Assembly: GCF_000622365.1 (NCBI RefSeq)
Contig: NZ_JASC01000014.1
Span: 124,001 to 188,000 of the forward strand
Length of the DNA: 64,000 nt
Direction: 5' to 3'
DNA from: Sulfitobacter noctilucae
Lineage (GTDB): Bacteria; Pseudomonadota; Alphaproteobacteria; Rhodobacterales; Rhodobacteraceae
The notes beneath the pieces were generated by a model. It was given only the letters and a program-made list of their open reading frames with translations. It had not been told where the DNA came from and did not search any database. Positions 1 through 10,428 of the stretch are shown one piece after another. The position numbers and the translations under genes were made by a program. How positions within the stretch are numbered: the stretch's first letter is position 1; every line of letters begins with the position of its first letter.

Positions 1-164
1 GCCGTCGGAAGCAAAGCCCCGTAGCACAATTTCATCAAGGTGGTCTTGCCCGCGCCCGAAGGCCCGGTCAAAAAATGAAACGAACCCGGCGCAAGTTTCA
101 GCGAAATGTCAGAGAGCAATTCCCCCCCGCCATAGCTGTACGCCACATTTTCCAGTTCGATCAC
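1..164 (-). CDS. ftsE: Cell-division ABC transporter ATP-binding protein FtsE (partial, 5' part)
   Basis: Only the first 54 or so codons are present; the gene runs off the left edge. Reading from a GTG at 164, the product begins with a beta-strand plus A-loop segment (ENVAYSYGG) and carries a Walker A motif, GPSGAGKT, followed by LMKLCYGALLPT. FtsE is the ATPase of the FtsEX complex at the septum, which controls peptidoglycan hydrolases through FtsX. It is divergent from the zinc-ribbon gene at 330, an arrangement I recall from Rhodobacterales. The exact ABC family is inferred from this short N-terminus and the neighbour; a generic ABC ATPase cannot be fully excluded. Confidence 0.75.
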   Translation of the reverse strand, partial: MIELENVAYSYGGGELLSDISLKLAPGSFHFLTGPSGAGKTTLMKLCYGALLPT

Positions 165-329
165 AATCTTAACCCCAATATCACCGCGCCTGTTGTGCCT
201 GAGCATCGTTGCGGATTCAATGCAGCACTTGGCGGCCATGGCAACAGTTAACGCTTTTCCCGCATGACTGTTGATCATATGCTACCTAAGGTGTGCACCA
301 TCCGTTGTGAGTGAGCGAAGAAATACCTG

Positions 330-1175
330 ATGAGGCTGACCTGTCCCAATTGTGACGCCCAGTACGAAGTACCGGACGAGGTGGTCCCAACCGCCGGTCG
401 AGACGTGCAATGTTCAAATTGCGGCCAGACGTGGTTTCAACACCATCCAGATAATGCGCCCCCCGAAGAAGACGAGGAAACGCTGACAGTCGATGCGCCA
501 AGCGAAGACGAGGAAGTCTCTCCGCCGCCACCTCCCGCACCGCCCCCCTCTGTCGGGCCTGAGCGGCGACAGCTTGATCCGGCCGTCGCAGATATTTTGC
601 GGCAGGAAGCCGAAGCCGAATTCGAAGCCCGCAAGCGCCGGCAGTCAACGCCACTGGAAAGCCAGCCTGATCTCGGCTTGGATACAGGCGAGCCAACACC
701 GCCACCGCGGCCAGATATGGATGAAGACGACGCGGATCGTCGCGCCCTAGAGGCGAAAAAGCGCATGGCCCGGATGCGTGGCGAAGCGGAGCCCGCCGCA
801 GAGGTCGCTGCAACCGCCGCTGCCATGTCCTCGCGCCGTGAGTTGCTGCCGGACATTGAAGAGATCAATTCAACCCTACGCAATGACAGCAATACCACCG
901 GTGTAGATGCCGATGTGCGCGAGGGTCTGGGTGCCGGTGGACAGCGCAAAAAAAGCGGTGGCTTCCGCCGGGGGTTCATCAGCGTGGTGCTGATCTTTGT
1001 GGTACTGGCGCTGCTTTATATCTACGCGCCCAAAATGAGCGCAATGGTGCCTGCGCTAGAAGGCGTGATGACAGCCTATACAGGGTTTATCGATCAATTG
1101 CGGATATCATTGGCAAGGGGGCTCAGGGCCTTGCTGACCTGGCTGGACGTGGTGGCAAGCCAATCAGAAGGTTGA
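330..1175 (+). CDS. Zinc-ribbon (MJ0042-type) membrane-anchored protein
   Basis: A 281-residue protein. The N-terminus holds a zinc ribbon with cysteines at 5, 8, 28 and 31 (CPNC...CSNC), typical of the MJ0042/zinc_ribbon_5 domain of Rhodobacterales. A long, acidic, proline-rich linker follows (about 45-205), then one hydrophobic segment (about 215-233, FISVVLIFVVLALLYIY) and a short amphipathic tail. The topology suggests a cytoplasmic metal-binding head tethered to the inner membrane. Function is unknown. It diverges from ftsE, so a cell-envelope or division role is possible but only inferred. It converges on lpdA across a hairpin. Confidence 0.85.
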   Translation: MRLTCPNCDAQYEVPDEVVPTAGRDVQCSNCGQTWFQHHPDNAPPEEDEETLTVDAPSEDEEVSPPPPPAPPPSVGPERRQLDPAVADILRQEAEAEFEARKRRQSTPLESQPDLGLDTGEPTPPPRPDMDEDDADRRALEAKKRMARMRGEAEPAAEVAATAAAMSSRRELLPDIEEINSTLRNDSNTTGVDADVREGLGAGGQRKKSGGFRRGFISVVLIFVVLALLYIYAPKMSAMVPALEGVMTAYTGFIDQLRISLARGLRALLTWLDVVASQSEG

Positions 1176-1179
1176 TGCA

Positions 1180-1201
1180 GTGGCCCTTGTTCAAGGGCCA
1201 C
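1180..1201. terminator. Hairpin between convergent genes
   Basis: A near-perfect inverted repeat, GTGGCCCTTG..CAAGGGCCAC, lies between the stop of the zinc-ribbon gene and the stop of lpdA on the other strand. There is no long T tract on either side, so it may act as a bidirectional terminator or an mRNA 3' stabiliser. Confidence 0.5.
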
Positions 1202-1212
1202 CACAGGGGCGA

Positions 1213-2601
1213 TCACATGTGGATCGGTCCGTCGCCGCAGGCAAGGGCAGCTTCACGAACCGCTTCGGAATAGGTCGGATGTGCATGGCATGTCATTGCC
1301 AAATCCTGAGCAGAGGCCCCGAATTCCATCGCAACGCAGACTTCATGGATCAGATCACCCGCTGACGGCCCGATGATGTGAGCACCCAGAATGCGGTCTG
1401 TTTCCTTGTCCGCAAGGATCTTCACAAAACCGTCGCCCGCGAAATTTGCCTTGGCACGGGCATTGCCCATAAAGCTGAATTTGCCGACCTTATAGGCACG
1501 ACCCGCTTCTTTAAGGGTTTCTTCCGTCTCGCCCACATTGGCGACCTCGGGGTGGGTATAGATGACGCCGGGGATCACGCCGTAATTCACGTGACCATGT
1601 TTGCCCGCAATAACCTCGGCCACGGCCATGCCCTCGTCTTCGGCTTTGTGGGCCAGCATCGGCCCTTCGGTCACATCGCCAATGGCATAGATGCCTTTGA
1701 CGTCTGTTTGCCATTCCTTGGTGATGGCAATCTGCCCGCGCTTGGTCAGACGGATGCCAAGCGATTCCAGATCGAGGTGGTCGTGGTAGGGTTTGCGCCC
1801 TGTCGCCACCAGCACTACATCGGCGTCCAGCACATGTTCGCTGTCATCCTTGCGCAGCTTGTAATGGACTTTGGCCTTGGTCTTGCTGGCCTCGGTCTTT
1901 TGCACTGCGGCGCCCATGATAAATTCCAGTCCCTGCTTTTTCAGCATCCGCTGGAAGGTTTTCTGTACTTCGGGGTCCATGCCCGGCGTGATCGCGTCAA
2001 GGAATTCAACAACTGTTACTTCAGCGCCCAACCGCGAATAAACGCTGCCCAGCTCAAGCCCGATGACACCTGCACCGATCACCACCATCTTTTTCGGCAC
2101 CTTGCCCAGTTCCAGCGCCCCGGTGGAGGTCACAACAACCTTTTCGTCAACCTCCACGCCGGGCAGGGAAGCGGCTTCGGAGCCGGTAGCGATGATGATG
2201 TTCTTGGCCTCGTGCACGTCGTCGCCCACCTTGACCCTGCCCGCCTCTGGCACCGATCCCCAGCCCTTCAGCCAGTCGATCTTGTTCTTTTTGAACAGAA
2301 ATTCGATGCCTTTGGTGTTGGTGTCGATGGTGGACTGCTTGTAGGCCTGCATCTGCTTCCAGTCGACCGAAGGGCTTTTCCCCTTCAGCCCCATTTCAGC
2401 AAAGTTATGCTCTGCCTCATGCAGCATATGTGAGGCGTGCAACAATGCCTTGGACGGGATACATCCCACATTGAGGCAGGTGCCGCCCAGCGTGTCGCGC
2501 CCCTCGACGCAGGCGGTTTTCAGACCCAGTTGCGCACAACGGATAGCAGCGACATAGCCGCCGGGGCCGGAACCGATCACGATGACATCATAGCTGGACA
2601 T
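1213..2601 (-). CDS. lpdA: Dihydrolipoyl dehydrogenase (E3)
   Basis: A 462-residue FAD/NAD oxidoreductase that reoxidises dihydrolipoyl groups of 2-oxo-acid dehydrogenase complexes. Visible features are the N-terminal FAD-binding GSGPGG (10-15), the redox disulfide C42-x4-C47 in [13 protein letters not shown], a second Rossmann motif [10 protein letters not shown] near 177, and the C-terminal His441/Glu446 dyad (HAHPTYSE) that serves the partner subunit in the dimer. Length is normal for the family. It lies downstream of sucB/MAPEG on the same strand, so it is the E3 most likely devoted to 2-oxoglutarate dehydrogenase; service to other complexes is possible. Confidence 0.97.
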   Translation of the reverse strand: MSSYDVIVIGSGPGGYVAAIRCAQLGLKTACVEGRDTLGGTCLNVGCIPSKALLHASHMLHEAEHNFAEMGLKGKSPSVDWKQMQAYKQSTIDTNTKGIEFLFKKNKIDWLKGWGSVPEAGRVKVGDDVHEAKNIIIATGSEAASLPGVEVDEKVVVTSTGALELGKVPKKMVVIGAGVIGLELGSVYSRLGAEVTVVEFLDAITPGMDPEVQKTFQRMLKKQGLEFIMGAAVQKTEASKTKAKVHYKLRKDDSEHVLDADVVLVATGRKPYHDHLDLESLGIRLTKRGQIAITKEWQTDVKGIYAIGDVTEGPMLAHKAEDEGMAVAEVIAGKHGHVNYGVIPGVIYTHPEVANVGETEETLKEAGRAYKVGKFSFMGNARAKANFAGDGFVKILADKETDRILGAHIIGPSAGDLIHEVCVAMEFGASAQDLAMTCHAHPTYSEAVREAALACGDGPIHM

Positions 2602-2645
2602 GGGGTGTCTCCTTGGAATGTGTGTTTGCCCGCAGGGTAGGGGCG

Positions 2646-3044
2646 TCAGAATAGAGCTGCAAGCAGCATAAGGAAGGTCGCCACAAGGCCCGCGAACCAG
2701 ATATATGAGCGGGCCGGTACCCAGCCCCGAACATAGGCCGGGACATAGAGGATGCGAGCGATCAGGTAGGCAAAGGCGCAGGCGGCCGTAAAACCGGAGC
2801 TTTGGCCAGTGGTGTGAATGACGAGAGCCGCGATGGCAAAGAGGATAAGCCCCTGAAAGTGGTTGTCGAAGGCGCGGCCCAGACGGGCGGTGCGCTGCGA
2901 CATCTCGCGGGAAGGCTCCCGGTCGCGCGGCGACATGGTGTAGCCGGTGCCAAGCTCGAGGTTTGCGGGCACCGCGTAGAGCGCAAACTGCACGATCTGC
3001 AGAATAGCCGCGAGGGTTAAAGCGGTGAGTTCGGGGGTCATCAC
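2646..3044 (-). CDS. MAPEG family membrane protein
   Basis: A 132-residue protein with about four hydrophobic helices and the MAPEG-type signature around [15 protein letters not shown]..., [19 protein letters not shown]. The family (membrane-associated eicosanoid/glutathione metabolism) includes many bacterial members without assigned substrates. It sits between sucB and lpdA, 44 bp before lpdA, and is probably co-transcribed with them. I see nothing linking it biochemically to the complex. Confidence 0.85.
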   Translation of the reverse strand: MMTPELTALTLAAILQIVQFALYAVPANLELGTGYTMSPRDREPSREMSQRTARLGRAFDNHFQGLILFAIAALVIHTTGQSSGFTAACAFAYLIARILYVPAYVRGWVPARSYIWFAGLVATFLMLLAALF

Positions 3045-3062
3045 GTTACTTTTCTAGCTAAC

Positions 3063-3090
3063 GCAGGGCGGGAGATTTTTCCCGCCCTGC
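3063..3090. terminator. Strong hairpin between sucB and the MAPEG gene
   Basis: GCAGGGCGGGA..TTCCCGCCCTGC forms an 11-12 bp stem with a short T-rich loop, just after the sucB stop in the direction of transcription. It lacks a clear T tract after the stem. It could partially terminate or process the suc transcript before MAPEG-lpdA. Confidence 0.5.
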
Positions 3091-3126
3091 GATTGAAGAT
3101 CGGACGGGACACGTCCCGCCGTATTC

Positions 3127-4692
3127 TTACAAATCCATCAGCAACCGACGTGGATCTTCCAGCATCTCTTTGACGCGGACAAGGAAGGTCACCGCGCCTT
3201 TGCCGTCGATGATGCGGTGGTCATAGCTCAGCGAGATATACATCATCGGACGGATTACGACCTCGCCGCCAATCGCCATCGGGCGGTCCTGGATTTTCGC
3301 CATGCCAAGGATACCGGACTGCGGCGGGTTCAGGATCGGCGCGGTCATCAGCGAGCCGTAAACACCGCCGTTGGAGATGGTGAAGGTGCCGCCGGTCATG
3401 TCGGCCATCGTCAGCTTGCCGTCGCGGGCCTTCTTGCCCATCGTGTTGATGCCTTTTTCGATCTCGGCAAAGGACATGCTGTCGACGTCGCGGATCACGG
3501 GCACCACAAGACCTGTGGGCGTGCCAGCGGCGACACCCATGTGGACGTAGTTCTTGTAGATCACATCGGTGCCGTCGATTTCGGCGTTCACCTCAGGAAT
3601 CTCTTTCAGGGCGTGGCAGCAGGCCTTGGTGAAGAAGGACATGAAGCCCAGACGGACGCCATGTTTCTTCTCGAAATCCGCTTTATAGGCGTTCCGGATC
3701 TCCATCACTTCGGTCATGTCGACCTCGTTGAAGGTGGTCAGGATTGCGGCGGTGTTCTGCGCCTCTTTTAGGCGGCGCGCCATGGTCTGTTTCAGGCGGG
3801 TCATCTTCACCCGTTCTTCGCGAGAGGCGTCATCGGCAGCAGAGGGCGCGCGCGGTGCCTGTTTGGCTTCGGGAGTGGAGGCGGCAGAGGTGCCAGCCGC
3901 GATCGCTTTGGCCACGTCTTCTTTCATCACGCGACCGTCACGGCCGGTGCCGGTCACCTGATCACGACTGATCCCCGCTTCGGCCATCGCTTTTTTCGCC
4001 GAAGGCGCATCCTCAACATCCTTGCCGGTGTTTTCGGACGCAGCGGCGGGGGCCGGGGCCATTTCCTGTGCCGGTGCGGCAGCAGCACCGCCCGCACCAC
4101 CGGAAATTACGGCCAGCTTGCCATTGGCTTCGACCGTGGCACCTTCATCCGCGATGATTTCTGTCAGCGTGCCAGCGGCAGGCGCGGGCACTTCAACGCT
4201 GACCTTATCGGTCTCAAGCTCGCACAGCATTTCATCCTGCGCGACGGTGTCACCGACCTTTTTGAACCAAGTGCTGACTGTTGCCTCGGTCACGCTTTCC
4301 CCAAGAGTTGGCACCATGACGTCAACGGATTCACCGCCGCCGTCGCTACTGCTATCGGCACCCGTATCCCCGTCGGAGGCTTCGCGTGCGGCCTGGCTGC
4401 TCGAAGCTTCGTCCTCGGCGCTTTCGCGGCCTTTGGGCGCGGCTTCGTTCCCGCCATCTCCTTCCGAGATATTGGCCAAAAGCGCATCAACTCCGACGGT
4501 GTCGCCTTCTTCTGCAACGATGTCCGACAGGGTGCCGGCCACGGGGCTGGGAACTTCGACAGTGACTTTGTCCGTTTCCAGCTCGCAGAGCATTTCGTCG
4601 ACAGCCACAGTGTCACCTGGCTTTTTAAACCATGTGGCCACAGTTGCTTCGGTTACGGATTCGCCCAGCGTGGGTACGCGTACTTCGGTCAT
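3127..4692 (-). CDS. sucB: 2-oxoglutarate dehydrogenase E2 (dihydrolipoyl succinyltransferase), two lipoyl domains
   Basis: A 521-residue E2 core. There are two lipoyl domains in tandem, each with the ETDKV lipoylation site (Lys42 and Lys163), separated by a Ser/Asp/Glu/Gly-rich linker (about 78-122). A peripheral-subunit-binding domain follows (about 228-265), then a catalytic domain ending with DHRIIDG (His492, Asp496). The E. coli homologue has one lipoyl domain and is near 400 residues, so the extra length is the second lipoyl module. The start codon overlaps the sucA stop by 4 nt (ATGA), which implies translational coupling and fixes the start. Confidence 0.97.
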   Translation of the reverse strand: MTEVRVPTLGESVTEATVATWFKKPGDTVAVDEMLCELETDKVTVEVPSPVAGTLSDIVAEEGDTVGVDALLANISEGDGGNEAAPKGRESAEDEASSSQAAREASDGDTGADSSSDGGGESVDVMVPTLGESVTEATVSTWFKKVGDTVAQDEMLCELETDKVSVEVPAPAAGTLTEIIADEGATVEANGKLAVISGGAGGAAAAPAQEMAPAPAAASENTGKDVEDAPSAKKAMAEAGISRDQVTGTGRDGRVMKEDVAKAIAAGTSAASTPEAKQAPRAPSAADDASREERVKMTRLKQTMARRLKEAQNTAAILTTFNEVDMTEVMEIRNAYKADFEKKHGVRLGFMSFFTKACCHALKEIPEVNAEIDGTDVIYKNYVHMGVAAGTPTGLVVPVIRDVDSMSFAEIEKGINTMGKKARDGKLTMADMTGGTFTISNGGVYGSLMTAPILNPPQSGILGMAKIQDRPMAIGGEVVIRPMMYISLSYDHRIIDGKGAVTFLVRVKEMLEDPRRLLMDL

Positions 4693-7658
4693 TTCTTCGA
4701 TCCTTCAAGTGTCAGCGCCTCATCAACGAGGGCGGCTTGTTGTGCTTTGTGCTGGCTGGCAAGGCCCGTGGCAGGCGATGCCGCGGTGGCGCGCCCTACG
4801 TAGATGGGGCGTGTATTCTTGGCTTTGATCCGACCCAGCACCCATTCGATATTGGGCTCGATAAACGTCCATGCGCCCTGATTTTTAGGTTCTTCCTGAC
4901 ACCAGACCATCTCGGCGTTCTTGAACCGCTCCAGCTCCTTCACTGCGGATTGCGCGGGGAAGGGATAGAATTGTTCGAACCGCATCAGATAGACATCGTC
5001 AATTCCGCGCGCGTCGCGTTCCTCCAGCAGATCGTAATAGACCTTGCCCGAGCACATCACCACGCGCTTGATCTTGTCATCCTTGACCAGTTTGGTGTCG
5101 GAATTGCCTTGCTGCGCATCGTCCCACAGCACCCGGTGAAAGCTGGAGCCGGTGGTGAATTCTTCGGCCTTGCTGACGGCCAGCTTGTGGCGCAACAGGG
5201 ATTTCGGCGTCATCAACATCAGCGGCTTGCGGTAGCTGCGGTGCAGCTGGCGGCGCAGGATATGAAAGTAGTTCGCAGGTGTGGTGCAATTCGCCACGAT
5301 CCAGTTGTCGCCGCCGCACATGGTTAGGAACCGCTCAAGCCGGGCAGAAGAGTGTTCCGGTCCCTGGCCCTCGTAGCCATGTGGCAGCAGGCAGACCAGA
5401 CCGGACATGCGGAGCCATTTCGACTCCCCGGAACTGATGAACTGGTCAAACATGATCTGCGCGCCGTTGGCGAAATCACCAAACTGAGCTTCCCACAGGG
5501 TCAGCGCGTTGGGCTCGGCCAGCGAATAGCCATACTCGAACCCCAGAACAGCGTATTCCGACAGCATCGAGTCGATAACTTCGTATTCGGCCTGTCCTTC
5601 GCGGACGTGGTTCAGCGGGTAGTAACGCTCTTCCGTCTCCTGATTGATCAGGGCGGAATGGCGTTGGCTGAACGTGCCGCGTGCGCTGTCCTGCCCGGAC
5701 AGGCGTACCTTGTAGCCTTCGGTCAGCAGAGAACCAAAGGCCAATGCCTCGGCCGTGGCCCAATCAAAACTGGTGCCAGATTTGAACATCTCGGCCTTGG
5801 CATCCAACAAGCGGCCCACCGTCTTGTGCAAGGGGAAGTCATCGGGGGCGGTTGTCAGCGATTTGCCAACATCCTTTAGCGTATCTTCTCCAATTGCAGT
5901 CTTGCCGCGCTGGTATTTCTTTTCTTTGGACCGGTCGAGGTGAGACCATTTGCCATCCAGCCAATCGGCCTTGTTGGGACGGTATTCCTTGCCCGCTTCG
6001 AACTCGTCGTTCATGCGCTTCTGGAAGTCGGCCTTCATGTCCTCGATCTCGCCCTCGGGCACCAGACCGTCCTTGACCAGACGCTCTGAGTAGAGGCTCA
6101 GGGTGGTCTTCTGGCCTTTGATCTTCTTGTACATGATCGGGTTGGTGAACATCGGCTCGTCGCCTTCGTTGTGACCGAACCGACGGTAGCAGATGATGTC
6201 GAGCACCACGTCCTTGTGGAACTTCTGGCGGAATTCCGTTGCCACACGGGCAGCATGTACAACCGCTTCGGGGTCATCACCGTTTACGTGGAAAATCGGC
6301 GCTTCGACCACCAGCGCGTTGTCGGTGGGATAAGGCGAAGAACGCGAGAAATGCGGCGCTGTTGTGAAGCCGATCTGGTTGTTCACAACGATATGCATGG
6401 TGCCGCCGGTCCGATGCCCTTTCAGGCCGGAGAGCGCAAAACACTCAGCCACAACGCCCTGACCTGCAAAGGCCGCGTCGCCGTGCAGCAATACGGGCAT
6501 AACCGCCACGCGATCCTTGTCATTCAGCTGGTCCTGCTTGGCGCGAACCTTGCCCAATACAACGGGATTTACAGCCTCAAGGTGGCTGGGGTTCGCCGTC
6601 AGCGACAGGTGCACGGTATTGTCGTCAAATTCGCGGTCTGAGGAGGCACCAAGGTGATATTTCACATCGCCTGAACCATCCACATCTTCGGGTTTGAAGC
6701 TGCCGCCCTGAAATTCGTTAAAGATGGCACGGTAGGGTTTCTGCATCACATTGGCGAGCACCGAAAGACGCCCCCGGTGAGGCATGCCGATGACGATGTC
6801 TTTGACACCCAACTGACCGCCACGTTTGATGATCTGCTCCATAGCGGGGACAAGGCTCTCGCCACCGTCCAGACCAAATCGCTTGGTGCCCATGTATTTG
6901 ACATGCAGGAACTTCTCAAAGCCTTCGGCTTCGACCAGCTTGGAGAGGATCGCCTTGCGCCCGTTCTTGGTAAAAGCGATTTCCTTGCCATATCCTTCGA
7001 TCCGTTCCTTGAGCCATGCAGCTTCGGTCGGGTTCGAGATATGCATGTATTGGAGGGCGAAGGTGCCGCAGTAGGTGGCTTTGACGATACCCACGATCTG
7101 CTTCATCGTGGCGACTTCGAGCCCCAGCACGTTGTCGATAAAAATAGGCCGGTCCAGATCATCGTCGGTAAAGCCGTAAGCCTTGGGATCAAGCTCCGGA
7201 TGTTCGCCCATATCGCGCATGCCAAGCGGATCAAGATCAGCGGCCAGATGGCCCCGGATGCGGTAGGCGCGGATCAGCATGAGCGCACGAATGGAATCGA
7301 GCACCGCCTGCTTCACTTGCGCGTCGCTGATAGAGACGCCCTTTTCCTCGGCCTTTGCCTTGATCTTTTTACCTGCTGCTTCCGCCTCGGCGGGTTCGGG
7401 CCAGATACCCGTCAGCGCGCCCATCGTATCGCCCGCCGGAGCAGGTGGCCAATCTGATCGCGCCCAGGATGGACCTGCCGCTTCGGCTTCTACCGCTTTG
7501 CGCTCATCGCCCATCGCTTTGAAAAAGACATGCCACGCCTCGTCTACCGACGAGGGGTCTGAAGCGTATCTGGCATAGAGCTGTTCGAGATATTCCGCAT
7601 TGTCCCCTTCCATGAAGGAGGAGGCGTGGAAATGATCGTTGGCTGGTTGTTCGGTCAT
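4689..7658 (-). CDS. sucA: 2-oxoglutarate dehydrogenase E1 (thiamine-dependent)
   Basis: A 989-residue E1 subunit that decarboxylates 2-oxoglutarate and succinylates the lipoyl arm of SucB. The N-terminal helix binds the E2 core in this family (here ..[17 protein letters not shown]). Thiamine-binding and active-site blocks are visible: [34 protein letters not shown] and the C-terminal transketolase-like region ([23 protein letters not shown]). Length is standard. A ribosome site (AAAGGTGA) lies just before the ATG. It overlaps sucB by 4 nt, and DUF805 ends 30 bp upstream. Confidence 0.98.
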   Translation of the reverse strand: MTEQPANDHFHASSFMEGDNAEYLEQLYARYASDPSSVDEAWHVFFKAMGDERKAVEAEAAGPSWARSDWPPAPAGDTMGALTGIWPEPAEAEAAGKKIKAKAEEKGVSISDAQVKQAVLDSIRALMLIRAYRIRGHLAADLDPLGMRDMGEHPELDPKAYGFTDDDLDRPIFIDNVLGLEVATMKQIVGIVKATYCGTFALQYMHISNPTEAAWLKERIEGYGKEIAFTKNGRKAILSKLVEAEGFEKFLHVKYMGTKRFGLDGGESLVPAMEQIIKRGGQLGVKDIVIGMPHRGRLSVLANVMQKPYRAIFNEFQGGSFKPEDVDGSGDVKYHLGASSDREFDDNTVHLSLTANPSHLEAVNPVVLGKVRAKQDQLNDKDRVAVMPVLLHGDAAFAGQGVVAECFALSGLKGHRTGGTMHIVVNNQIGFTTAPHFSRSSPYPTDNALVVEAPIFHVNGDDPEAVVHAARVATEFRQKFHKDVVLDIICYRRFGHNEGDEPMFTNPIMYKKIKGQKTTLSLYSERLVKDGLVPEGEIEDMKADFQKRMNDEFEAGKEYRPNKADWLDGKWSHLDRSKEKKYQRGKTAIGEDTLKDVGKSLTTAPDDFPLHKTVGRLLDAKAEMFKSGTSFDWATAEALAFGSLLTEGYKVRLSGQDSARGTFSQRHSALINQETEERYYPLNHVREGQAEYEVIDSMLSEYAVLGFEYGYSLAEPNALTLWEAQFGDFANGAQIMFDQFISSGESKWLRMSGLVCLLPHGYEGQGPEHSSARLERFLTMCGGDNWIVANCTTPANYFHILRRQLHRSYRKPLMLMTPKSLLRHKLAVSKAEEFTTGSSFHRVLWDDAQQGNSDTKLVKDDKIKRVVMCSGKVYYDLLEERDARGIDDVYLMRFEQFYPFPAQSAVKELERFKNAEMVWCQEEPKNQGAWTFIEPNIEWVLGRIKAKNTRPIYVGRATAASPATGLASQHKAQQAALVDEALTLEGSKK

Positions 7659-7688
7659 GGCGTCACCTTTGGCTGGGCGGGACTTTTA

Positions 7689-8153
7689 TTACGAAGCGGG
7701 AACGGGCGCAGGCCCGAAGGCATTGGTTTCGGGCTGGGAGGGGCGGGTAAGCCACCATAGGAAGACAAGGCTTACGATCAGCTGAATGATGCTGATCACA
7801 CTGAACAGCGCCATGCCGCCCATATCAGGCATCACGCCGGACGCCATCTCTGCCTCTGTCGGGAATGTAGGGGCGATCAGCATTGTCACAAGGCTCAGCC
7901 CGAACGGTATGGCAATATACCAGCCGGGACGTCCAGTGTCTTGCAACCTGCGAAAGCCAGCAGAGAGCATTGGACAGATGAACGCGAGTGCGAAGACCAG
8001 GTAAAGCACCCACCAGATCAACTGGGTGATGACGGCGCCGATCAAAAAGGCCAGAAAGAACCACCAATATTCAGACCGTGAAGCGCGGCCTTGAAAGCTC
8101 GCGTATTTCTCCATCAGGCAAGTTTTGATTGCAGTTGGGAAATCCATTGTCAT
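7689..8153 (-). CDS. DUF805 family inner-membrane protein
   Basis: A 154-residue protein with the DUF805 pattern: an N-terminal FQGRASRSEYWWFFL segment, then three or four transmembrane helices including the conserved RRLQDTGRPGW loop. DUF805 proteins are small inner-membrane proteins of unknown function. It is inserted between sucD and sucA and transcribed with them. A link to the TCA enzymes is not evident from the sequence. Confidence 0.9.
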   Translation of the reverse strand: MTMDFPTAIKTCLMEKYASFQGRASRSEYWWFFLAFLIGAVITQLIWWVLYLVFALAFICPMLSAGFRRLQDTGRPGWYIAIPFGLSLVTMLIAPTFPTEAEMASGVMPDMGGMALFSVISIIQLIVSLVFLWWLTRPSQPETNAFGPAPVPAS

Positions 8154-8166
8154 CTTTTTCCCCTTT

Positions 8167-8573
8167 CTATTGGGTCAGGCTGGTTGTGTCACCGCTGCGG
8201 CGCAACGCGAAATAGTTGAACGCCAAAAACGGATAGTTGCGGTATCTGGCAAAGGTTGCCGCATCAATTCAAGCATCGCAGCTTTATCTGCGCTGGCCTC
8301 GATCATGGCGTGCTGACCCTTGGGGGCCAGTTCGGCCATGCGGTAATAGGCGGATCCCAAGTGGGCACCGGCATCCAGACGATCCCATTCGGGTTTGATC
8401 CGCTGTGCCATTACGGCGTCCATCATCGCATCCTCGCGCAACAAAGGCCCCAGCACTGGGTGTCGAATACCGCGCATTCGGCGCAGGCCGTTCCGCACAC
8501 GCCCCGCGACCCCGGCCAAAGGCGAGGTCGCGACACGGTGCTTGAACCGCAAACTGGAGGACAATGTTGTCAT
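8167..8573 (-). pseudogene. FkbM-type methyltransferase remnant with internal deletion and frameshift
   Basis: From an ATG at 8573 about 100 codons read as the N-terminal half of an FkbM-like SAM methyltransferase, with the glycine motif LDAGAHLGS followed by an acidic strand end (HAMIEAS). After AAML the open frame continues only as unlikely sequence to a stop near 8175. One of the other frames instead gives a plausible tail (IDAATFARYRNYPFLAF, then NYFALRRSG) ending at 8167-8169. N- and C-terminal pieces are therefore present in different frames, with roughly 120-140 residues of the catalytic core missing. I infer a deletion that destroyed the gene. A sequencing error alone would not explain the missing middle. 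Confidence 0.7.
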
Positions 8574-8619
8574 CCAGCCCGCAGTCTGTCGCACAAAGGA
8601 AAGGCGGTGTGGCCCATAA

Positions 8620-9507
8620 TTAGCCCTTTTCGATGGCTTCTTTGACGGCTTCGCCCAAGGTAGCCGGGCTGTCTGCAACCACGATACCCGCGGCTTTCAT
8701 GGCTTCGATCTTGTCCTCGGCGCCGCCTTTGCCGCCCGCAACGATTGCGCCGGCGTGACCCATGCGGCGACCGGGAGGGGCCGTACGGCCCGCGATAAAG
8801 CCGGCGGTGGGCTTCCAACGGCCTTTTTTCTTCTCATCCGCAAGGAACTGTGCGGCTTCTTCTTCGGCGGAGCCGCCGATTTCGCCGATCATGATGATGG
8901 ACTGCGTCTCGTCATCTGCAAGGAACATTTCAAGCACGTCGATGTGCTCGGTCCCTTTAATCGGGTCGCCACCGATACCAACGGCGGAAGACTGGCCATA
9001 GCCCAGATCGGACGTCTGTTTGACCGCCTCGTACGTCAGCGTGCCGGAGCGCGAGACCACGCCGCAGGAACCGCGCTTGTGGATGTGGCCCGGCATGATG
9101 CCGATTTTGCACGCATCAGGTGTGATAACACCAGGACAGTTCGGGCCGATCAGACGGGACTTCGATCCTTCCAGCGCACGCTGGACGCGCATCATGTCCA
9201 GCACCGGGATGCCTTCGGTGATGCAGACAATAAGTTGCATTTCGGCGTCGATCGCCTCAAGGATCGAGTCAGCGGCGAAGGGGGGCGGGACATAGATCAC
9301 GGAAGCGTTCGCTTCGGTCACATGCTTTGCTTCGTGCACAGAGTTGAAGACGGGCAGGTCCAGATGCGTCTGGCCGCCTTTGCCGGGGGTCACACCGCCG
9401 ACCATCTTGGTGCCGTAGGCAATCGCCTGCTCGGTATGGAATGTGCCTTGCGAGCCGGTGAGGCCCTGACAGATGACTTTGGTGTTTTCGTCTACGAGTA
9501 CGGCCAT
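8620..9507 (-). CDS. sucD: Succinyl-CoA ligase (ADP-forming), alpha subunit
   Basis: A 295-residue alpha subunit. It shows the CoA-binding N-terminal Rossmann region ([19 protein letters not shown]) and the phosphorylatable histidine His251 in [10 protein letters not shown]. It pairs with SucC to interconvert succinyl-CoA and succinate with substrate-level phosphorylation. Length is normal. In most bacteria sucC and sucD are adjacent; here three small envelope genes separate them while strand and order are preserved, so they probably share one transcript. Confidence 0.98.
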   Translation of the reverse strand: MAVLVDENTKVICQGLTGSQGTFHTEQAIAYGTKMVGGVTPGKGGQTHLDLPVFNSVHEAKHVTEANASVIYVPPPFAADSILEAIDAEMQLIVCITEGIPVLDMMRVQRALEGSKSRLIGPNCPGVITPDACKIGIMPGHIHKRGSCGVVSRSGTLTYEAVKQTSDLGYGQSSAVGIGGDPIKGTEHIDVLEMFLADDETQSIIMIGEIGGSAEEEAAQFLADEKKKGRWKPTAGFIAGRTAPPGRRMGHAGAIVAGGKGGAEDKIEAMKAAGIVVADSPATLGEAVKEAIEKG

Positions 9508-9570
9508 TGCGCGTCTCCTTCTGGTATTCTGTTTAGTGCTGCGGGACGGGCGTTACGCTGCCCGGCGCGA

Positions 9571-9846
9571 TTAATCGATGATGGGGCGGGAGCCGTCGTT
9601 CTTGTGACCGCCGTGATAGCCCGTGCCGCAGTGTTTATGCGCAGCGCAAGGCGTGGTGACATTGATGACGGTGATCTGCTGAATGCTGGTCACCTGAGCG
9701 CGGGGACGTACAGCCCCGGCACCGGAGGCAAGCCGCGACGTGCTGGGGTGCACCTCTTGCGGGCCGGTGCGGACGCTGTAGTCGCTGCCGCAGGCGGCGA
9801 GGCTGGCCAGCGCGAACGCGGTCACGGTCAGGCGAAGTGGTGTCAT
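9571..9846 (-). CDS. Small putative lipoprotein
   Basis: A 91-residue protein with a lipoprotein signal: a hydrophobic stretch (LTVTAFALAS) ending in the lipobox LAAC, so Cys19 would be lipidated. The mature part is short, with His/Gly-rich sequence near the C-terminus (CAAHKHCGTGYHGGHK) and two further cysteines. A ribosome site (AGGGACAG) precedes the ATG. I recognise no family. It is one of three small genes between sucC and sucD. Confidence 0.7.
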   Translation of the reverse strand: MTPLRLTVTAFALASLAACGSDYSVRTGPQEVHPSTSRLASGAGAVRPRAQVTSIQQITVINVTTPCAAHKHCGTGYHGGHKNDGSRPIID

Positions 9847-9903
9847 GGTCTGTCCCTTTGTCTTGGCTGCCGGTCACGCGCAGGTGCCGGGGTTCATTCA
9901 TGT

Positions 9904-10428
9904 TCAGTTTGTGCTGTGTGACGGCGCCAGCCGCTCTACCAGCATAAAGGTCTCAAGCGTGTTTGCCGCGCCCCTGGTCGCCACATGCACAACGGCCACA
10001 CGGCGGGGGTTCAGGCGACGGGCCGCAAGGAGCGTTGTGGTCGCAGTCTCGGTATAAGACGCCGGCAGATCGGCAGGCTGCAAGATTTTCTCGACGGCCA
10101 ATCCGCGCACTGCGGCCGACGCGGCATTCTCTGCATGGTCTCCGGCAAAAGAAACCTCGCACCGTCGGTCTGTGCCGGGCGTCACGGCGCGGCCTGTGGC
10201 GGGGGAGGGGGCTGCGCTGGAGAAAGGATCAAGATCATAGAAATCATGATCCACGCCTTTTAGCGAGAAGGTTTCCCGCGCCTTTGCCGCAGTCATGTAC
10301 GGCGAGAAACAGTGGTCTGCAAAAAGCTGCATCGCCATGCGGGCGGTAGTCGGCGCACTGCCAGCGTTTGCAACGCTGGCAGACACCAACGTAGCGACTG
10401 CGATGCCAAGGAGCTTAGAACAATGCAT
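9904..10428 (-). CDS. Conserved secreted protein of unknown function
   Basis: About 174 residues with a signal peptide ([22 protein letters not shown], cleavage after ANA) and a mature domain holding two cysteines (ADHCF, RRCEV) that could form a disulfide. Three in-frame ATGs occur in a row at 10434, 10431 and 10428. I chose 10428 because a GAGG ribosome site then has a 6-nt spacer. The start overlaps the end of the preceding two-helix gene, so they are coupled. Function unknown. Confidence 0.75.
   Translation of the reverse strand: MHCSKLLGIAVATLVSASVANAGSAPTTARMAMQLFADHCFSPYMTAAKARETFSLKGVDHDFYDLDPFSSAAPSPATGRAVTPGTDRRCEVSFAGDHAENAASAAVRGLAVEKILQPADLPASYTETATTTLLAARRLNPRRVAVVHVATRGAANTLETFMLVERLAPSHSTN

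Noticed and set aside
1378..2433. Long open frame antisense to lpdA
   Set aside because: It lies fully opposite a clear lpdA gene, the protein has no family resemblance, and long antisense frames are expected in GC-rich coding DNA.
8175..8678. Intact 167-residue gene reading through the FkbM region
   Set aside because: Its first residues overlap sucD and its last third is implausible, while another frame gives a sensible tail. It is better read as a broken gene.
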